Shown: piece by piece, positions 45,250 through 56,396 of the stretch | Position numbering within the stretch: position 1 is the first letter of the stretch | Layout of the letters: each line of letters begins with the position of its first letter | Source of the DNA: Hemicordylus capensis | Lineage: Eukaryota > Chordata > Lepidosauria > Squamata > Cordylidae | Assembly: GCF_027244095.1 (NCBI RefSeq) | Contig: NC_069662.1 | Location: forward strand, 11,806,501 to 11,870,500 | Direction of reading: 5' to 3' | Length of the DNA: 64,000 bases | Position numbers and translations under genes: made by a program | The notes under the pieces: model-generated | Seen by the model: the letters and a program-made list of their open reading frames with translations, nothing else | Database searches by the model: none | Told to the model about the DNA's origin: nothing

Positions 45250-46565
45250 CATTATTATATATGGGCTGTTCATAACTGAGGATCTCTGTCCATAACCAGC
45301 ATAAAACCCAGACAGTGCTCTTCACAAGAAGCCAAACTTCAGTGGACAACGCTGAAGTTCTATGCAGACATTACGTTGTATGTGCTGACAGCTGTCTGTA
45401 CACACGTACATGCTTTTGTGTGAATAATTGTTCATCATGCACATATTTTATGTGAACCAGGTTACAGGTCCCCTCAAATGTAGGGTACAGAAAGGAAACA
45501 TATTACTATATGTGTGTTGAACACGAATACTTGTACATGATTTTGTACAGGCATTTGCTGGCTACTTCATGGACAAAACTTTTAGGAATACAGGAGCCCT
45601 AATGTTGAAAGGCTGACCATTCCTGGCCTGGTATGAGGTCCATGGGATATTGCCATATTCTCCTTAAGTGTACCGTCACAGTGAAACAAAAATGGGCTTT
45701 GGAAAGAGGCGACTTTCTGTGCAAAGTACCTCAAATGGAATTTCATATGGTGTGAAAAATCATGCATTACTGTCTGATGTTTTATCAGTGTTTACACTTC
45801 TTGAATGCTACACATTGAGGTTAAATCAATTTATCAGAAGACCCAACAGAAACCTCTGGACGTCACTGTGGAACTCATTGTGAAGGCAGCTGAGTGACAT
45901 ACTGAGTTTTCTTTATACATTGCTGCCATCTGGAGCATTTTGACAACACCACCCTTTTGGTACGGTCACCGGTAGAAACAGAGAGCCCCGCCCCACTGCT
46001 CTAGTGAGAAAGTCCCTTCAAGAGTACAATACGGGATTATATTGCCATAACATTTGGCTTCTGTCATTTGGCAAGCAGCAGTTGAGGCGTGGCGTAATTT
46101 CCAGCAATATGTCAACGCAAATGAGAAGGAACTATTGCTCAGTCATCGGCTTGCATTTCCCGTCATGCAAGTTTCTGCCACACACATAACTTTACTCTTT
46201 CTTGATTCTGTTAGCATATGCAAGCTACTCTACTAAAGCAGTCGAGTTTCTGATAGAAAATGTGAATTGTATTAGGCAGTACTTCAGGCTTGCTTGTTAA
46301 AAATTGCTCACCCTAACCTTAGAAAAGCACATCTTAACAGCTATATATAGAATCTGTGCAAGCATAGGGCTTAGTTGGTCCGAAAGCAGTGGGTTACCTA
46401 TTATTGATCCATTCACCGGGACTGTGGTTTCCATCCCACTGCCAGATTTGACCAGCTGTTGTTTTTTTTTAAACTCAACTCTCCTCTATCCACTGGGTTT
46501 GCATCACCTGCAGTTCTAACTTTTAGTCTAACTTGGGGATCAGCAGTGTATGCAACAGAGGATAT
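45250..46565. repeat. Left arm of second inverted duplication (IR2)
   Basis: Reverse-complement match to parts of 47670-50945: 45250-45380 with 50810-50940, 45905-45970 with 49680-49765, 45965-46026 with 49341-49405, 46027-46235 with 48240-48433, 46280-46410 with 47840-47985, and 46540-46565 with about 47675-47700. More diverged than IR1. Confidence 0.8.
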
Positions 46566-46637
46566 TTATTTGTACTAGACTTAGACTAGAATAGTCTCCA
46601 TTCTCTGTTCTGAATATTCTTCACCCAGAGGGCATGC

Positions 46638-46877
46638 GCCACCTAATGGCACAGCAGGGAAAAGACTTGACTGCCAAGCCAGAGGCTGCCAGTTTGAATC
46701 CCCACTGGTAAACACCTATATCAGGCATCAGCGATATAGGAAGGTGCTGAAAAATCATCATCTCATACTGCACGGGAGGAGGCAATGGTCAACCCCTCCT
46801 GTATTCTACCAAAGAAAACCACAGGGCTCTGTGGGCTCCAGGAGTCGGCACCGACTCAATGGCACACTTTACCTTTA
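46638..46877 (+). mobile_element. Sauria-type SINE in the IR2 loop
   Basis: Head 'aatggcacagcagggaaaag', B box 'ccagtttgaatccccactgg', body 'gatataggaaggtgctgaaa', tail 'ccgactcaatggcacacttt'. Confidence 0.88.
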
Positions 46878-47187
46878 GTTGTGAGAGATGGAGAGGCTGT
46901 TGTATTCTGAATATATAATTATCTTCAGATTGGGTGAATAGAAGGGTCTTTGGACTTTCTAAAAGTTATCAGAGATGGGGAGGCTCTTATTTCAGAATTT
47001 CGGGGTGGCATTCCAGAATTTCAGGGTGGCTACAGATGAATCTCTCCAGACAATCTCAATGGGTGTTGGGACTCAAAGTTAAAAGACATTCTCTTCAATG
47101 TGTACATTTTTCCCAGCCCACCCTGGAAACAGTCCTGTGGATGCCCATGTGAGTAAAACATACACACAGAGAGGGAAAATGGAGAAA

Positions 47188-47213
47188 TGAGAGAGAGAGA
47201 GAGAGAGAGAGAA
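47188..47213. repeat. (GA)n microsatellite
   Basis: Uninterrupted AG/GA tract. Confidence 0.9.
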
Positions 47214-48061
47214 TGAACACGAGGGGGAGGGGAGCAGAAACAGGAAAACCAGAGAAGTCGTACAATGAGGGTACCGTGTACAAAGGTACAAATCTGTACA
47301 GTCATTCACTTGTTATGCTGAAGGCAGGTACAGAAGTACAATTCCTATCCGTACCATGCATTTGAAGGCCTGTATCCAGGTTCTCTTTTAACATGAACAC
47401 AGATGTGGTCATTCACACAAACATATGTATGAGTGCACAGATATCTGCACACTCACACAGCATAATGTCTGAATTGGGCTAGAAAGAAAGAAGAAAAGGC
47501 AAAAAAAAAAAGTGGGAGAGAGGGAGCAGGGAGCAGTGAAAGGAAATTCTTTAATATTTTTTGTTCAAAAATCAGGGTGGGTGTGGCTATGGGGACTGTA
47601 ATGGAGATCACCTGCACTTCTGAATTTGTGACCACACCAATCCAAGTCTCATAGAAATTACTCATCTATCTATCTATCTATCCTCTGTTGCATACATTGT
47701 TGACCTCCAAGTCAGATTAAGCTAGGACTGCAAATGAAACCTAATGGATTTAGGAGAAGGGATCTGAAAAAATGACAGATGGTCAAAGCTAGCAGTGGTG
47801 TGAAAAAACCTCACTCCAAGGTCACTGGAACAATAACTGGGAGCGCAAGCCCTCTGGAATCATCATTGATAACCCACTACTTTCAGACCAGCCAGGAAAA
47901 GAGCTTGCATAGTTTCCATATATAGCTCTCAAGATAAGTTTCTCTGAAGTTAGGATGAGCAATTTTTAACAAGCAAGCCAGAGGAACTGGCTAATTTAAC
48001 TTACATTTCCTATTGGAAACTAGACTGTTTTATTTACTTACTTACTTACTTACTTATTGTT

Positions 48062-48232
48062 AAATTTATATACTGCCTTTCATTAAAGCAATCCCAAGGT
48101 GGTTTAAAGGTCAAAACCAGCACCTTGAATTGGACCCGGAACAAACTGGTAGCCAGTGCAGCTCTTTCAAAATGGGTGTGATGTGCTCCCACCGGGCAGC
48201 TCTGGATAAAACCCTAGCTGCCGCATTTTAGT
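48062..48232 (-). mobile_element. L2-like LINE fragment
   Basis: 'tgaattggacccggaacaaa' and 'gtagccagtgcagctctttc' are the complement of the LHWLPV region also seen at 31240-31740. Absent from the IR2 left arm. Confidence 0.6.
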
Positions 48233-48433
48233 AGAAAAGCTTGCATTTGCTAGAACAATCAAGAAAGAGAAAGATGTGTGTGTGGCAGAAACTCGCATGA
48301 TGGGAAATGGAAGCAGATGCCTGACCAGCAGTTTCTTCTTGCTTGTATTGAAATATGGCTGGACATTACGCCTCTGGCTGCAACTGCTGCTTGACAAATG
48401 AAAGAAGCAGAATGTTATGGCAAAATTAAAATG

Positions 48434-49340
48434 CTAGCGGGGCAGAGCGCAGAGCATCTGCGCCTGTGGCCGGCCCACCAACCTGCCGCCTTCTTCCCCC
48501 ACCAGCCCACAGGCCGCCTTTTTCTTGCCCCCCCTGCTTTCTGGTTGGGTGCCAGCTTCTTCCCCCTCCCTGCTTTCTGGCCAGCCAAGTGCCGGCTTCT
48601 CCCCCCACCGCATTCTGGTGGGCTTCTTCTCCCTCCCGACCCCCCCCCCCTGTTTTTGGCCGGCTGGTCTGCCCGCTGCTTTCCGGCTGGCCGGACACTG
48701 GCTTCTTCTCTTGCCCCCCCTTCCAACTGGTGGACTGGCTTCTTCACCCTCCTGCCCCCCACTTCTGGCCAGCTGGCAAGCACCAGCTTCTTCTCCCACC
48801 CTGACCCCACTTTTGGGTGGATGGGCTTCTTCTCCCTCTCGCCCCCCAATTTCTGGCTTTCTGGCTGCCCAGGCTCCAGCTTCTTCTCCCACTCCTCTTT
48901 ATATCGGGCTGGCCAGCTGGACGGCTTCTTTTCCCTCCCCACCCCCTGGTTTCTGGCCAGCTGGCCCACCCGCCACTTTCTGGCCAGCCAGGAGCCGGCT
49001 TCTTTTGGGTGGGTAGGCCGGCTTCTTTCCCCTTCCTTCATTTCTGCCTGGCTGGCCTGCCCACCACTTTCTGGCCAGCTGGGCACTGGCTTCTTCTCCT
49101 GCCCTCCCGCTTTCTGGTTGGCTGCCTGGTGGGAGGGCCAGCTTCTTCTCCTGCCCCCCTCCCAGTTTCTCGCCATCTCCCCCCCACTTTCTAGACACCT
49201 GGCATTCTCTTTGCCAGCCACAGCCACCATTTTCCTCCCTCCACCCATCCCGTGGCTATCCAGAAGCTCTCCGAACTCTCGCGAGAGCTGCCACACATGG
49301 GATTAGCCACAGGTATGCCTTAGAAAATTAAATATATAGA
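48434..49340 (-). mobile_element. Helitron-like element with GC-rich repeats and a paralogous empty site
   Basis: On the minus strand it begins TCTATATATTTAATTTTCTA directly after an A (49341). It ends with a hairpin of seven perfect pairs (GCGCAGA-TGC-TCTGCGC), about ten bases, and CTAG at 48437-48434. The interior is a degenerate GC-rich repeat ('ggccagctgg', 'gcttcttctcc' many times) that leaves long frames open on both strands. No helicase. The left IR2 arm lacks it, with an empty site between 46026 and 46027. Confidence 0.75.
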
Positions 49341-49950
49341 TATTCTTGAGGGCATTTTTTTCACTAAAGATGTTGGGAGGGGCTCTCTATTTCCACTGGG
49401 TGCTTTCCAGATTATACCCTTGCGTAGCAGTAAAATGCTTTGGCTTGGCTGGATCTTATTGAAAATGATCCTGGGAATCTCAAACTCCTACAATGGGAAA
49501 ATACAGCTATTTTCCCTGCAACAGACTAAATCACAAAGATAAAATCCAAAGTAAGGCCTCAGAAATGTGAACAGAACATTTCTGTCAGCACAGGCACCGT
49601 GATGTCACAACACAGGAAGTACAGAAGCACACTTAGGAGATCTGTAGTGACTCTGTTGTAGGGTTTAATCTGGAAGGTGCCCTGGTGACTGTGACAAAAG
49701 GGTTGTGTTGTCAAAATGCACCAGGTATCAGCAAGGTATAAAGAAAACTCAGTATGGTCGTTCACATGATCAGCCTTACCTGGGCTTGCACAGCACTTCC
49801 TGGATAGGGCTAGTTATATGGAGCACAGCGATTGATCCCAGTTCCAGCTCTCTTTGACCAGGTAGCCCGGGTTTTCTACCCAGGCTTATAGTGAAGTAGA
49901 AGAGCATATGTGCCCTTCTTCCTCACTCCTTCCAATCATGTGGATACTTG

Positions 49951-50584
49951 TAGGGATGTGCACAGAACCAGCTGGCCCAGTTTGGTTCAAGCCCGAACCG
50001 GACTCTAACCTGACTGGGCCAGTTCAGTCCAGCACCCCATCGAACCACCAGTTCGGTTCGGTTCGGTTCGGGGGGGCCTCATGAATGTTTTTCAGTGTAA
50101 AAATAAAATAATTTTTTTTCCTGATTCCCTTCTGGGGAGTTGCTGGAGGTGGCGGGGATCCATGGAGGTTCCCCCTTCCCCGCCAGCTTTCCTTATGTCC
50201 CCCTCCAGCCAGTTCAGATGGTTTTCGGCCTTCTCCCCTCGTCACGGTGGCCATTTTGGAGGTGTGCGGCCTCCAAAATGGCCACCACGCCAAGGGGAGA
50301 AGGCCGTAAGCTGGCTGAACCGGCTGGAGGAGGGCATAAGGAAAGCTGGCGGGGGAGGGGGAACCTGCATGGACCCCACCACCACCACCTCCAGGAACTC
50401 CCCAGAAGAAAGTAAGGTAAACATTTTTTTTTAACACTGAAAAACATTTGCAAAGCCCCTGAAGATTCAGGGGGTGTTTGGTCCAGGGTCAGACCAAACA
50501 AGGGGTGGTTCGGTTCAACTCCGAACCATTGAAACCAGTTCAACATTGAATTGGCTCAACTTTGAGCTGGTTTGCACATCTCTA
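49951..50584. mobile_element. hAT foldback MITE, GAACCGG-type arms, with target duplication
   Basis: Starts TAGGGATGTGCACAGAACC and ends GGTTTGCACATCTCTA. GATACTTG (49943-49950) and GATGCTTG (50585-50592) flank it. It is an almost full-length foldback, centred near 50262 with 'ggtggccattttggagg' and 'cctccaaaatggccacc'. Absent from the IR2 left arm. Confidence 0.88.
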
Positions 50585-51009
50585 GATGCTTGGGCTACCT
50601 GCAACCCCAGCGTCCATAGAGCCAGGCATAAGGAGCACCCAGCAGCAGGGAAATCTCCAGTGTATCGGCACGGTGCATTGTGGAATGTAGGGGGAACCCA
50701 ATTGCATTTCTCTTCCCTCTTGCTGCTCCCAGAATGCTTGTGCACCTCTTGTGTGGGTGTGTGGTGCTGGAAAGATTGGGAGCAGCACCAGTCACATGGG
50801 GGAAAGTATGTCTGAACATACAACATAATGTCTGAATAGGACTTCAGAGCTGTCCACTGGGGTTTGGCTTCTTATGAAGAACAACACTGTCTAGGTTTTC
50901 TGCTGGTTATGAGCAGAGCTCCTCAGTTATGAGGTACACCATGTATCATTGTAAAGACATCTGAACACAGTGCAATATGATGTTTGAATAGGGCTTGTAT
51001 TGACTGGGA

Positions 51010-51942
51010 TCAGGTAGTTAGTTTCACCTTCCTCCTCCTGAGCCTTTCTAGGGCAATTTTGAAATCTTTGTTCCTGAGAGTGTAAATGAAAGGGTTCAGG
51101 ATGGGAGTGATGACAGTGTAGAGAACCGAGACAGCTTTGTCGATGGGGAAACTGTGGAACGGATGGACATAGATGTAGATGCAAGGGCCAAAAATCAGGG
51201 TCACAACAGTGATGTGGGCGATGCAAGTGGAGAGAGCCTTGCTCTGGCCTGCTGCAGACCCTGCTCTGAGCTTGGCGAGGAGGATGGAGTATGATACGAG
51301 CAACACCACAAAGCACATCAAGGTCACCAGGCCACTGTTGGACACCATGAGCAGTTCCACCACAAAGGTATCCATGCAAGCCAATCTGACCACTTGCGGC
51401 ACGTCACAGTAGAAGTTATCAAGCTCATTGGGGCCACAGAAGGGTAGCTGGGTTACAATGGCCACTTGCACAATTGAGTGGATGAAGCCACCAACCCAGG
51501 AGGCCCACACCAGTCCACCACACATGGTCCAATTCATGATGGCTGCATAGCGCAGCGGGTGGAAGATGGCAACGTAGCGATCATAGGCCATGATGGTGAG
51601 CAGGAATATCTTAATGCCACCAATAAAGTGGAAGAAGAAGATCTGAGAAATGCAGCCTCCATATGCAATAGTGTTGGTTCTCGACAGGAAACCAACTAGC
51701 ATCTTGGGAGCGGTGATGGTGGAGTAGCAGAAATCCAGAAAGGAGAGGTTTCCCAACAGGAAGTACATGGGGATATGGAGGATAGATTCATAAGCCACTA
51801 GGCCCACAATAAAGAGGTTACCTAGCATGGTTGCACTATATATAGCCATGAAGACAGCAAACAAGAGAAGCTTCAGCATTGGGCTCGTGGCCAGCCCCAG
51901 GAAGATGAATTCTGTCACCACCGTGTAGTTCTCTCCTTCCAT
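51010..51942 (-). CDS. Olfactory receptor, family 4-like (intact)
   Basis: 310-residue OR. N-terminal NYT glycosylation site, TM1 GNLFIV, PMYFLLGNLSFLD, LPFCGPNELDNFYCDVPQVV in the second extracellular loop, KALSTCIAHITVVTLIFGP in TM6, PILNPFIYTLRNKDFKIAL at the end. Two unusual residues: TM3 reads GGIKIFLL (usually GGAEMFLL, so Lys for Glu), and the motif is MAYDRYVAIF with Phe in place of Cys. The start at 51942 gives the standard N-terminus; TTATTCTTCCAG on the minus strand about 30 bases upstream looks like the acceptor of a noncoding exon. The gene lies just outside IR2. Confidence 0.94.
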   Translation of the reverse strand: MEGENYTVVTEFIFLGLATSPMLKLLLFAVFMAIYSATMLGNLFIVGLVAYESILHIPMYFLLGNLSFLDFCYSTITAPKMLVGFLSRTNTIAYGGCISQIFFFHFIGGIKIFLLTIMAYDRYVAIFHPLRYAAIMNWTMCGGLVWASWVGGFIHSIVQVAIVTQLPFCGPNELDNFYCDVPQVVRLACMDTFVVELLMVSNSGLVTLMCFVVLLVSYSILLAKLRAGSAAGQSKALSTCIAHITVVTLIFGPCIYIYVHPFHSFPIDKAVSVLYTVITPILNPFIYTLRNKDFKIALERLRRRKVKLTT

Positions 51943-52047
51943 CAGGTTAACTCAGACCATAAGAAAGAATGCTGGAAGAATAATTACCAACAGAAACTGG
52001 AGCAGAGATTACATAGAAATGCATTTTATTTTCCCTATGACTCCAAA

Positions 52048-52442
52048 CAGTAGTGGAGCCAGCCAAACGGAGGCCTGTGTTCCGCTCCGCCGGTGACCCT
52101 GCCAGCAACGCCCCATGCTCATGGCATCACACATACAGGGGCATGACTTGGGCTTCAAAGAACCCCAAACGGGCTTTCCTCCGCTCATTCCAGGCAGCGT
52201 TTGCTGCCTGGCAGCATTTATTTCCCTTCCTCTCTTTCCAGCGAGTGAGAGGAAGAGAAATAAATGCTGTCAGGCAGCAAGCACTGCCTGCAAATGATAT
52301 GGGGAGAACTGGGGTGGGCCTTCTGGCAATTGGGCCATGCCCCCTTTGTGCATGATGTCATGCACAATGGGGCTCCAGCAGCCCTTTTCATTGGCGGCCT
52401 GGGTTCTTTGAACCCTTTCACTCAGTGGTGGCTTTGCTCCTG
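52048..52442. mobile_element. hAT foldback MITE, perfect 8-bp target duplication
   Basis: ACTCCAAA at 52040-52047 and 52443-52450. Tips CAGTAGTGGAGCCA and TGGCTTTGCTCCTG. The interior 'ggcagcatttatttcccttc' folds on 'gaagagaaataaatgctgtc'. Shares 'gcggcctgggttctttgaac' with 18560-18844. Confidence 0.9.
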
Positions 52443-52450
52443 ACTCCAAA

Positions 52451-53640
52451 TGATCTTCTGGGGATTTTTTTTTAAAACCATGTATCCATTATATATTTTG
52501 AAGACTTTGTTGATTAGTTAGTTGGTCATTTGGTTGGTTTGTGTTTCACTTCCCAATGACCTATAGATATCAATTTTTGCATACACAATCCTGCCACTGA
52601 AATTAGCTGAATGCATGGCTTTTTACACATCACCTACAGATACCAATTTGTTCATGAACAATCTTGCTATTTAAATTAGTTGAATGCACTATTTATTACA
52701 CCAGAATATGTTGGTGGAAAGGTTTAATCCCCCCCTATTTTTAGAACAAATTCTGAAAATAACCATTGTTGTGCTCAACGAATATTTAACACTCAGTAAT
52801 CCGTTCAATAATTCCAAAATGACATCCTGTCCAAGAGAAGCAGATCTTTCTCAGATTCAAATTTACTATATTTCAAATTTACTATATATGGCAATGATTC
52901 AATAAAATGAATAACGTTTGAAGTTGAAATCCTACAAATTTCAAAAATTTTACTTCCCTTTTTCAAGGACATCAATAAAACATTCTATTACATATCTTTA
53001 AATTCTTGAACTTTCCTATACTGTAAGTGTAATCTATGCAAAATGACTTCACCTAGTCAATTATGGGTCTCACCTACTAGTTGAGTATAGGATTGCTGGG
53101 GGTCAGGCGACATTGCTTTGTGGGATGGACTCACTCGCCCATCACTCACTTAATTCTTAATATAACTGAAAGAAGTAGAGGGGGACATTCTCCAGAAATT
53201 ATTCTTAGAACACATTTGCTACTCTTAAGGTAGAACAATGATTTTCACTATTTTTAAATGAGGGGCCACTTGGGAAAACCCAGCCAACCAAACAAAACCC
53301 CTTTCAATGTGTGAGCCATTTCCAACTGTGCTGACCTCTCTTCACGGTACTTCACTTTTCTCAGTGCTGGGAGGACCCTTTAAGAGAGACCGACCCTCCT
53401 CTAGGAGGAAAGCTCTGGGAAGGGCTACACTTCCTAGCTTTCCGTGCACACTTTTCAAAATGGTGGAGGGGCTCAATAGGGCTCCATTTCCCTTAAAGGA
53501 GCCCAGCTGGAGTTGGGCAAAGTGAAGCACTGCACGGTGGGAAAGGTTGCAACTGTATCATGCCAGAGGAACTGTACAGAGTATTCAGCTTCATTTCAAT
53601 AAACAATTAGACAGGAAGCCTGCACTTAGGTTTGGTAGGG
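52451..53640. other. Intergenic; no gene seen
   Basis: AT-rich sequence with no recognisable coding domain. 'cacctacagataccaatttg' echoes 'cctatagatatcaatttttg' 70 bases earlier. Confidence 0.4.
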
Positions 53641-53647
53641 GCCACCA

Positions 53648-53692
53648 CTGAAGGAAGGAAGGAAGGAAGGAAGGAAGGAAGGAAGGAAGGAA
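53648..53692. repeat. (GGAA)n microsatellite
   Basis: About eleven uninterrupted units. Confidence 0.95.
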
Positions 53693-54114
53693 GCTTAGAT
53701 GAAGAGAGAGAAATTTTTTGTTTATTTTTATTCATTGTGGCCATTCACTCAATATGAGATTCCCCAAGATTGCCCCCTGTTTATGGTTTCTTTGAGCAAG
53801 TTTCAGGCATTGCCAAAGAGATGGTAGCCTCATACCCATAGTATGAATGGCAGAACTTCACAGCTCATGGCAAAAGGGTGTTGGATCATTGAAGCCTGGG
53901 GTAAAAATAGCTTAATGGCTCATAGTAAAGATACATCCAATTTACAATGCAATTAAGAAAGTCAAAGTGGATGGATGGATGGATGGATGGATTGTATATA
54001 AGACTGAATATCAGCCAAAAGACAATCAGACACCGCCAATATATTGTGAGACAATATCCTACCACACCCATCCCACAAATGCTTCATTGTCTCATGGAAG
54101 TGAACCATTTAACT

Positions 54115-54160
54115 ATTTTATTTTATTTTATTTTATTTTATTTTATTTTATTTTATTTAG
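54115..54160. repeat. (TTTTA)n microsatellite
   Basis: About nine pentanucleotide units. Confidence 0.95.
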
Positions 54161-54269
54161 CTTATTATGACTAATGACCAGACGTTACAAACAATTATCA
54201 AAGCAATATTCTAGAATACAAGCAATAAACTACTCTCTAGAATCTGTATTACATACTCAGGCACATGGT

Positions 54270-54640
54270 TTGTATACATTTTAATTCCTTATGATGATTA
54301 TTGTTGTTATGTTTACAAATACTGCAAGCCACTGCACAAAACCTGCAATGTTGTATGAGATGCTTGTATTCTGATCAGAAAGGAGGAGCACAATATAAAA
54401 CTCAGTTGGCCTGCCAGGACGGATCTTTTGAAAAAGAAAAATTAATTGCTGGTGAATGTCCCGACAGAAGGAACAATCGAGGAGTATATGATCCACTGCC
54501 TCAACCTCTTGTTCATTGCATGGACATGTTATTCTTAAATAGTTCTAACTATTTATGGGTGTTCCTTTTGAAATATAAAATATGTATTCATGCTGAAGAG
54601 AGACTGCTTTTGGCACATGGAGGAGTTTGCTGAAATGCAG
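54270..54640 (-). mobile_element. LINE fragment, C-terminal knuckle (same type as 180-1053)
   Basis: The minus strand encodes TCPCNEQEVEAVDHILLDCSF followed by FCRDIHQQLI and a terminal alpha-helical stretch. It shows the same C-x-C...H...C layout as 180-1053, with stops upstream. Confidence 0.65.
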
Positions 54641-55235
54641 CACAGCCCTGGAAATCTTCAAAGGTGGGGCTTGCATGGAACTGATTCCCCACCCCAACCC
54701 ACTTTGCCTTTTAGATTGTGCTTCCCAGACTTCCTGCCAATTGGTCCTGAAAATAGAGGAGGCAGATCCTCCCCAAGTATTTGAGGAGTTCCCCTCTCAT
54801 TTTACTGATCTCTCCACAACAGATTTCCTAACCCATGTCTTCAACCTCAAAAAGAGATTTTCTTCCTCCCAAAGTGTCTTTCCCTTCCCCCATTTTTTTT
54901 TCAAGTGAGGAGTTGCTCCTCAAGTTCCCCCCCTTGTCTGCTCCGTTGCCTTAACTCTCTCTGCCCGTGAGAGCTTAATAGCACATACCCACATTTGAAA
55001 GTCTCTTACAGCTAATCTTCCATTTGTTTTTGGACCGCAGATAGTTTGGCATAATTAAGGAGATTCAGGCATGTATGCAGGCTTATGCGCACGTACCACT
55101 TGCTGGCTTGGGATCTCCAAGTGAGAGTGCAATCTCGCTGCATTACATTGTACTGGACAGGAAATTCATGTCATTATGCATTTGAAGGAACATCTTCATC
55201 CACATTCTTGTGCAGTTAGCATGTGTTAACACCTT

Positions 55236-55577
55236 GAGGCTGTTCACATGACTGAAAACTGGGTAGAACAAGTGTCCTGCCCAGGTTTGGGAGCTGGGCG
55301 TGCTACCTATTGTGTGGGAACAAACAACTAGATAGGAAAAGGGAGAAGTGATTGTGTGGGAGACAGCAGCTGGGCAGGACAGCACCATCTTACCCATCAT
55401 ACCCAGCATTTGACCAGGGTAGGAGGGAAAACGGTCCCACCCAGTTGTGTCTCCCACACAATCACTTCTCCCTCTTCCTATCTAGTTGTTTGCTCCCACA
55501 CAATTGGTAGCATGCCCAGCTCCTAAACCTGGGTAGGACACTTCTCCTACTCATTGTTTGGTTGTGTGAACAGCCTC
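55236..55577. mobile_element. Foldback MITE, CACAATC family
   Basis: 'gaggctgttcacatgac' and 'gttgtgtgaacagcctc' form the ends. 'ctgcccaggtttgggagctg' pairs with 'cagctcctaaacctgggtag', and 'gaagtgattgtgtgggagac' with 'tctcccacacaatcacttc'. Confidence 0.82.
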
Positions 55578-56002
55578 ATTGTCTATGGAAGATCAGAGCT
55601 GGATCAGGGCCCAGAGGGGTTTAAAGAGATGTTTGAGGAATCAGTGGAATGGAGAGGACCTTCTTGGAAAGCTCCAGAGAAGACAGGAACACTGAAGCAC
55701 CTTCTTTTCCCCACCTTGTTCCAAGGCTGTATTTTCCTAGTCCTTTGTGAAATGTGATAAAATCCACCAACAGGACACAAGACGAGACCAAACTGAAACT
55801 GTGCCTTCCTTTTCAGAACTCAGCCACAGGTGCTTTTTTAATATATCAACTGAATTGTCTAACTCAGACAGGTAAACATGTGGTGGTGGGGAAGAGCCAG
55901 GGGTCCAGGGCTGCAATCTATCAGAGGTTTAATCAATGGGTACAAACTAATTTAAACTTGAAATTGATTAGAAAATCTTGATCAGTAGGGATTAAAAGTA
56001 AT

Positions 56003-56263
56003 GGTAAAGTAAAGTAAAGTCTGCCGTCAAGTCGATTTTGACTCCTGGCACCCACAGAGCCCTGTGGTTTTCTTTTGGTGGGGTTTACCGTTGTCTCCTC
56101 CATATAGGAGGGGTTTACCATTGCCTCCTCCTGTGCAGTATGAGATGATGCCTTTCAGCATCTTCCTATATCGCTCCTGCCCGATATAGTTTCAGCAGGG
56201 ATTCGAACTGACAACCTTCTGCATGTTAGTCAAGCATTTTCTCGCTGCACCACTTAAGGTGAC
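56003..56263 (-). mobile_element. Sauria-type SINE
   Basis: Plus-strand landmarks: 'ctgccgtcaagtcgattttg', 'cctgtggttttcttttggtg', 'tatgagatgatgcctttcag', 'gggattcgaactgacaacct', 'gcaccacttaaggtgac'. A short internal duplication of 'ggggtttaccrttg' is present. Confidence 0.88.
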
Positions 56264-56338
56264 TAAAGTAATAACTAAAATACTGTCAAAATTAAATAGA
56301 AAAGTAATGGTTAAATCTATTTAATTTTGACACTATTT

Positions 56339-56341
<3 letters not shown>

Positions 56342-56392
<51 letters not shown>
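56342..56392. repeat. (GA)n microsatellite
   Basis: About 25 uninterrupted GA units. On both sides 'taattttgacac' and 'tgtcaaaattaaat' are inverted. Confidence 0.97.

Positions 56393-56396
<4 letters not shown>

Larger units (their letters stand above)
47670..50945. repeat. Right arm of second inverted duplication (IR2)
   Basis: Counterpart of 45250-46565, expanded by three insertions: an L2-like fragment (48062-48232), a Helitron-like element (48434-49340) and a hAT MITE (49951-50584). It ends 65 bp from the OR gene at 51010. Confidence 0.8.

Noticed and set aside
48398-49306. 302-residue (+) and 293-residue (-) open frames overlapping each other
   Set aside because: Both strands are open because the GC-rich degenerate repeat lacks stop triplets. 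The protein is a low-complexity repetition of Pro/Leu/Ser words or Gly/Lys words, with no domain, and it lies within a Helitron-like element.
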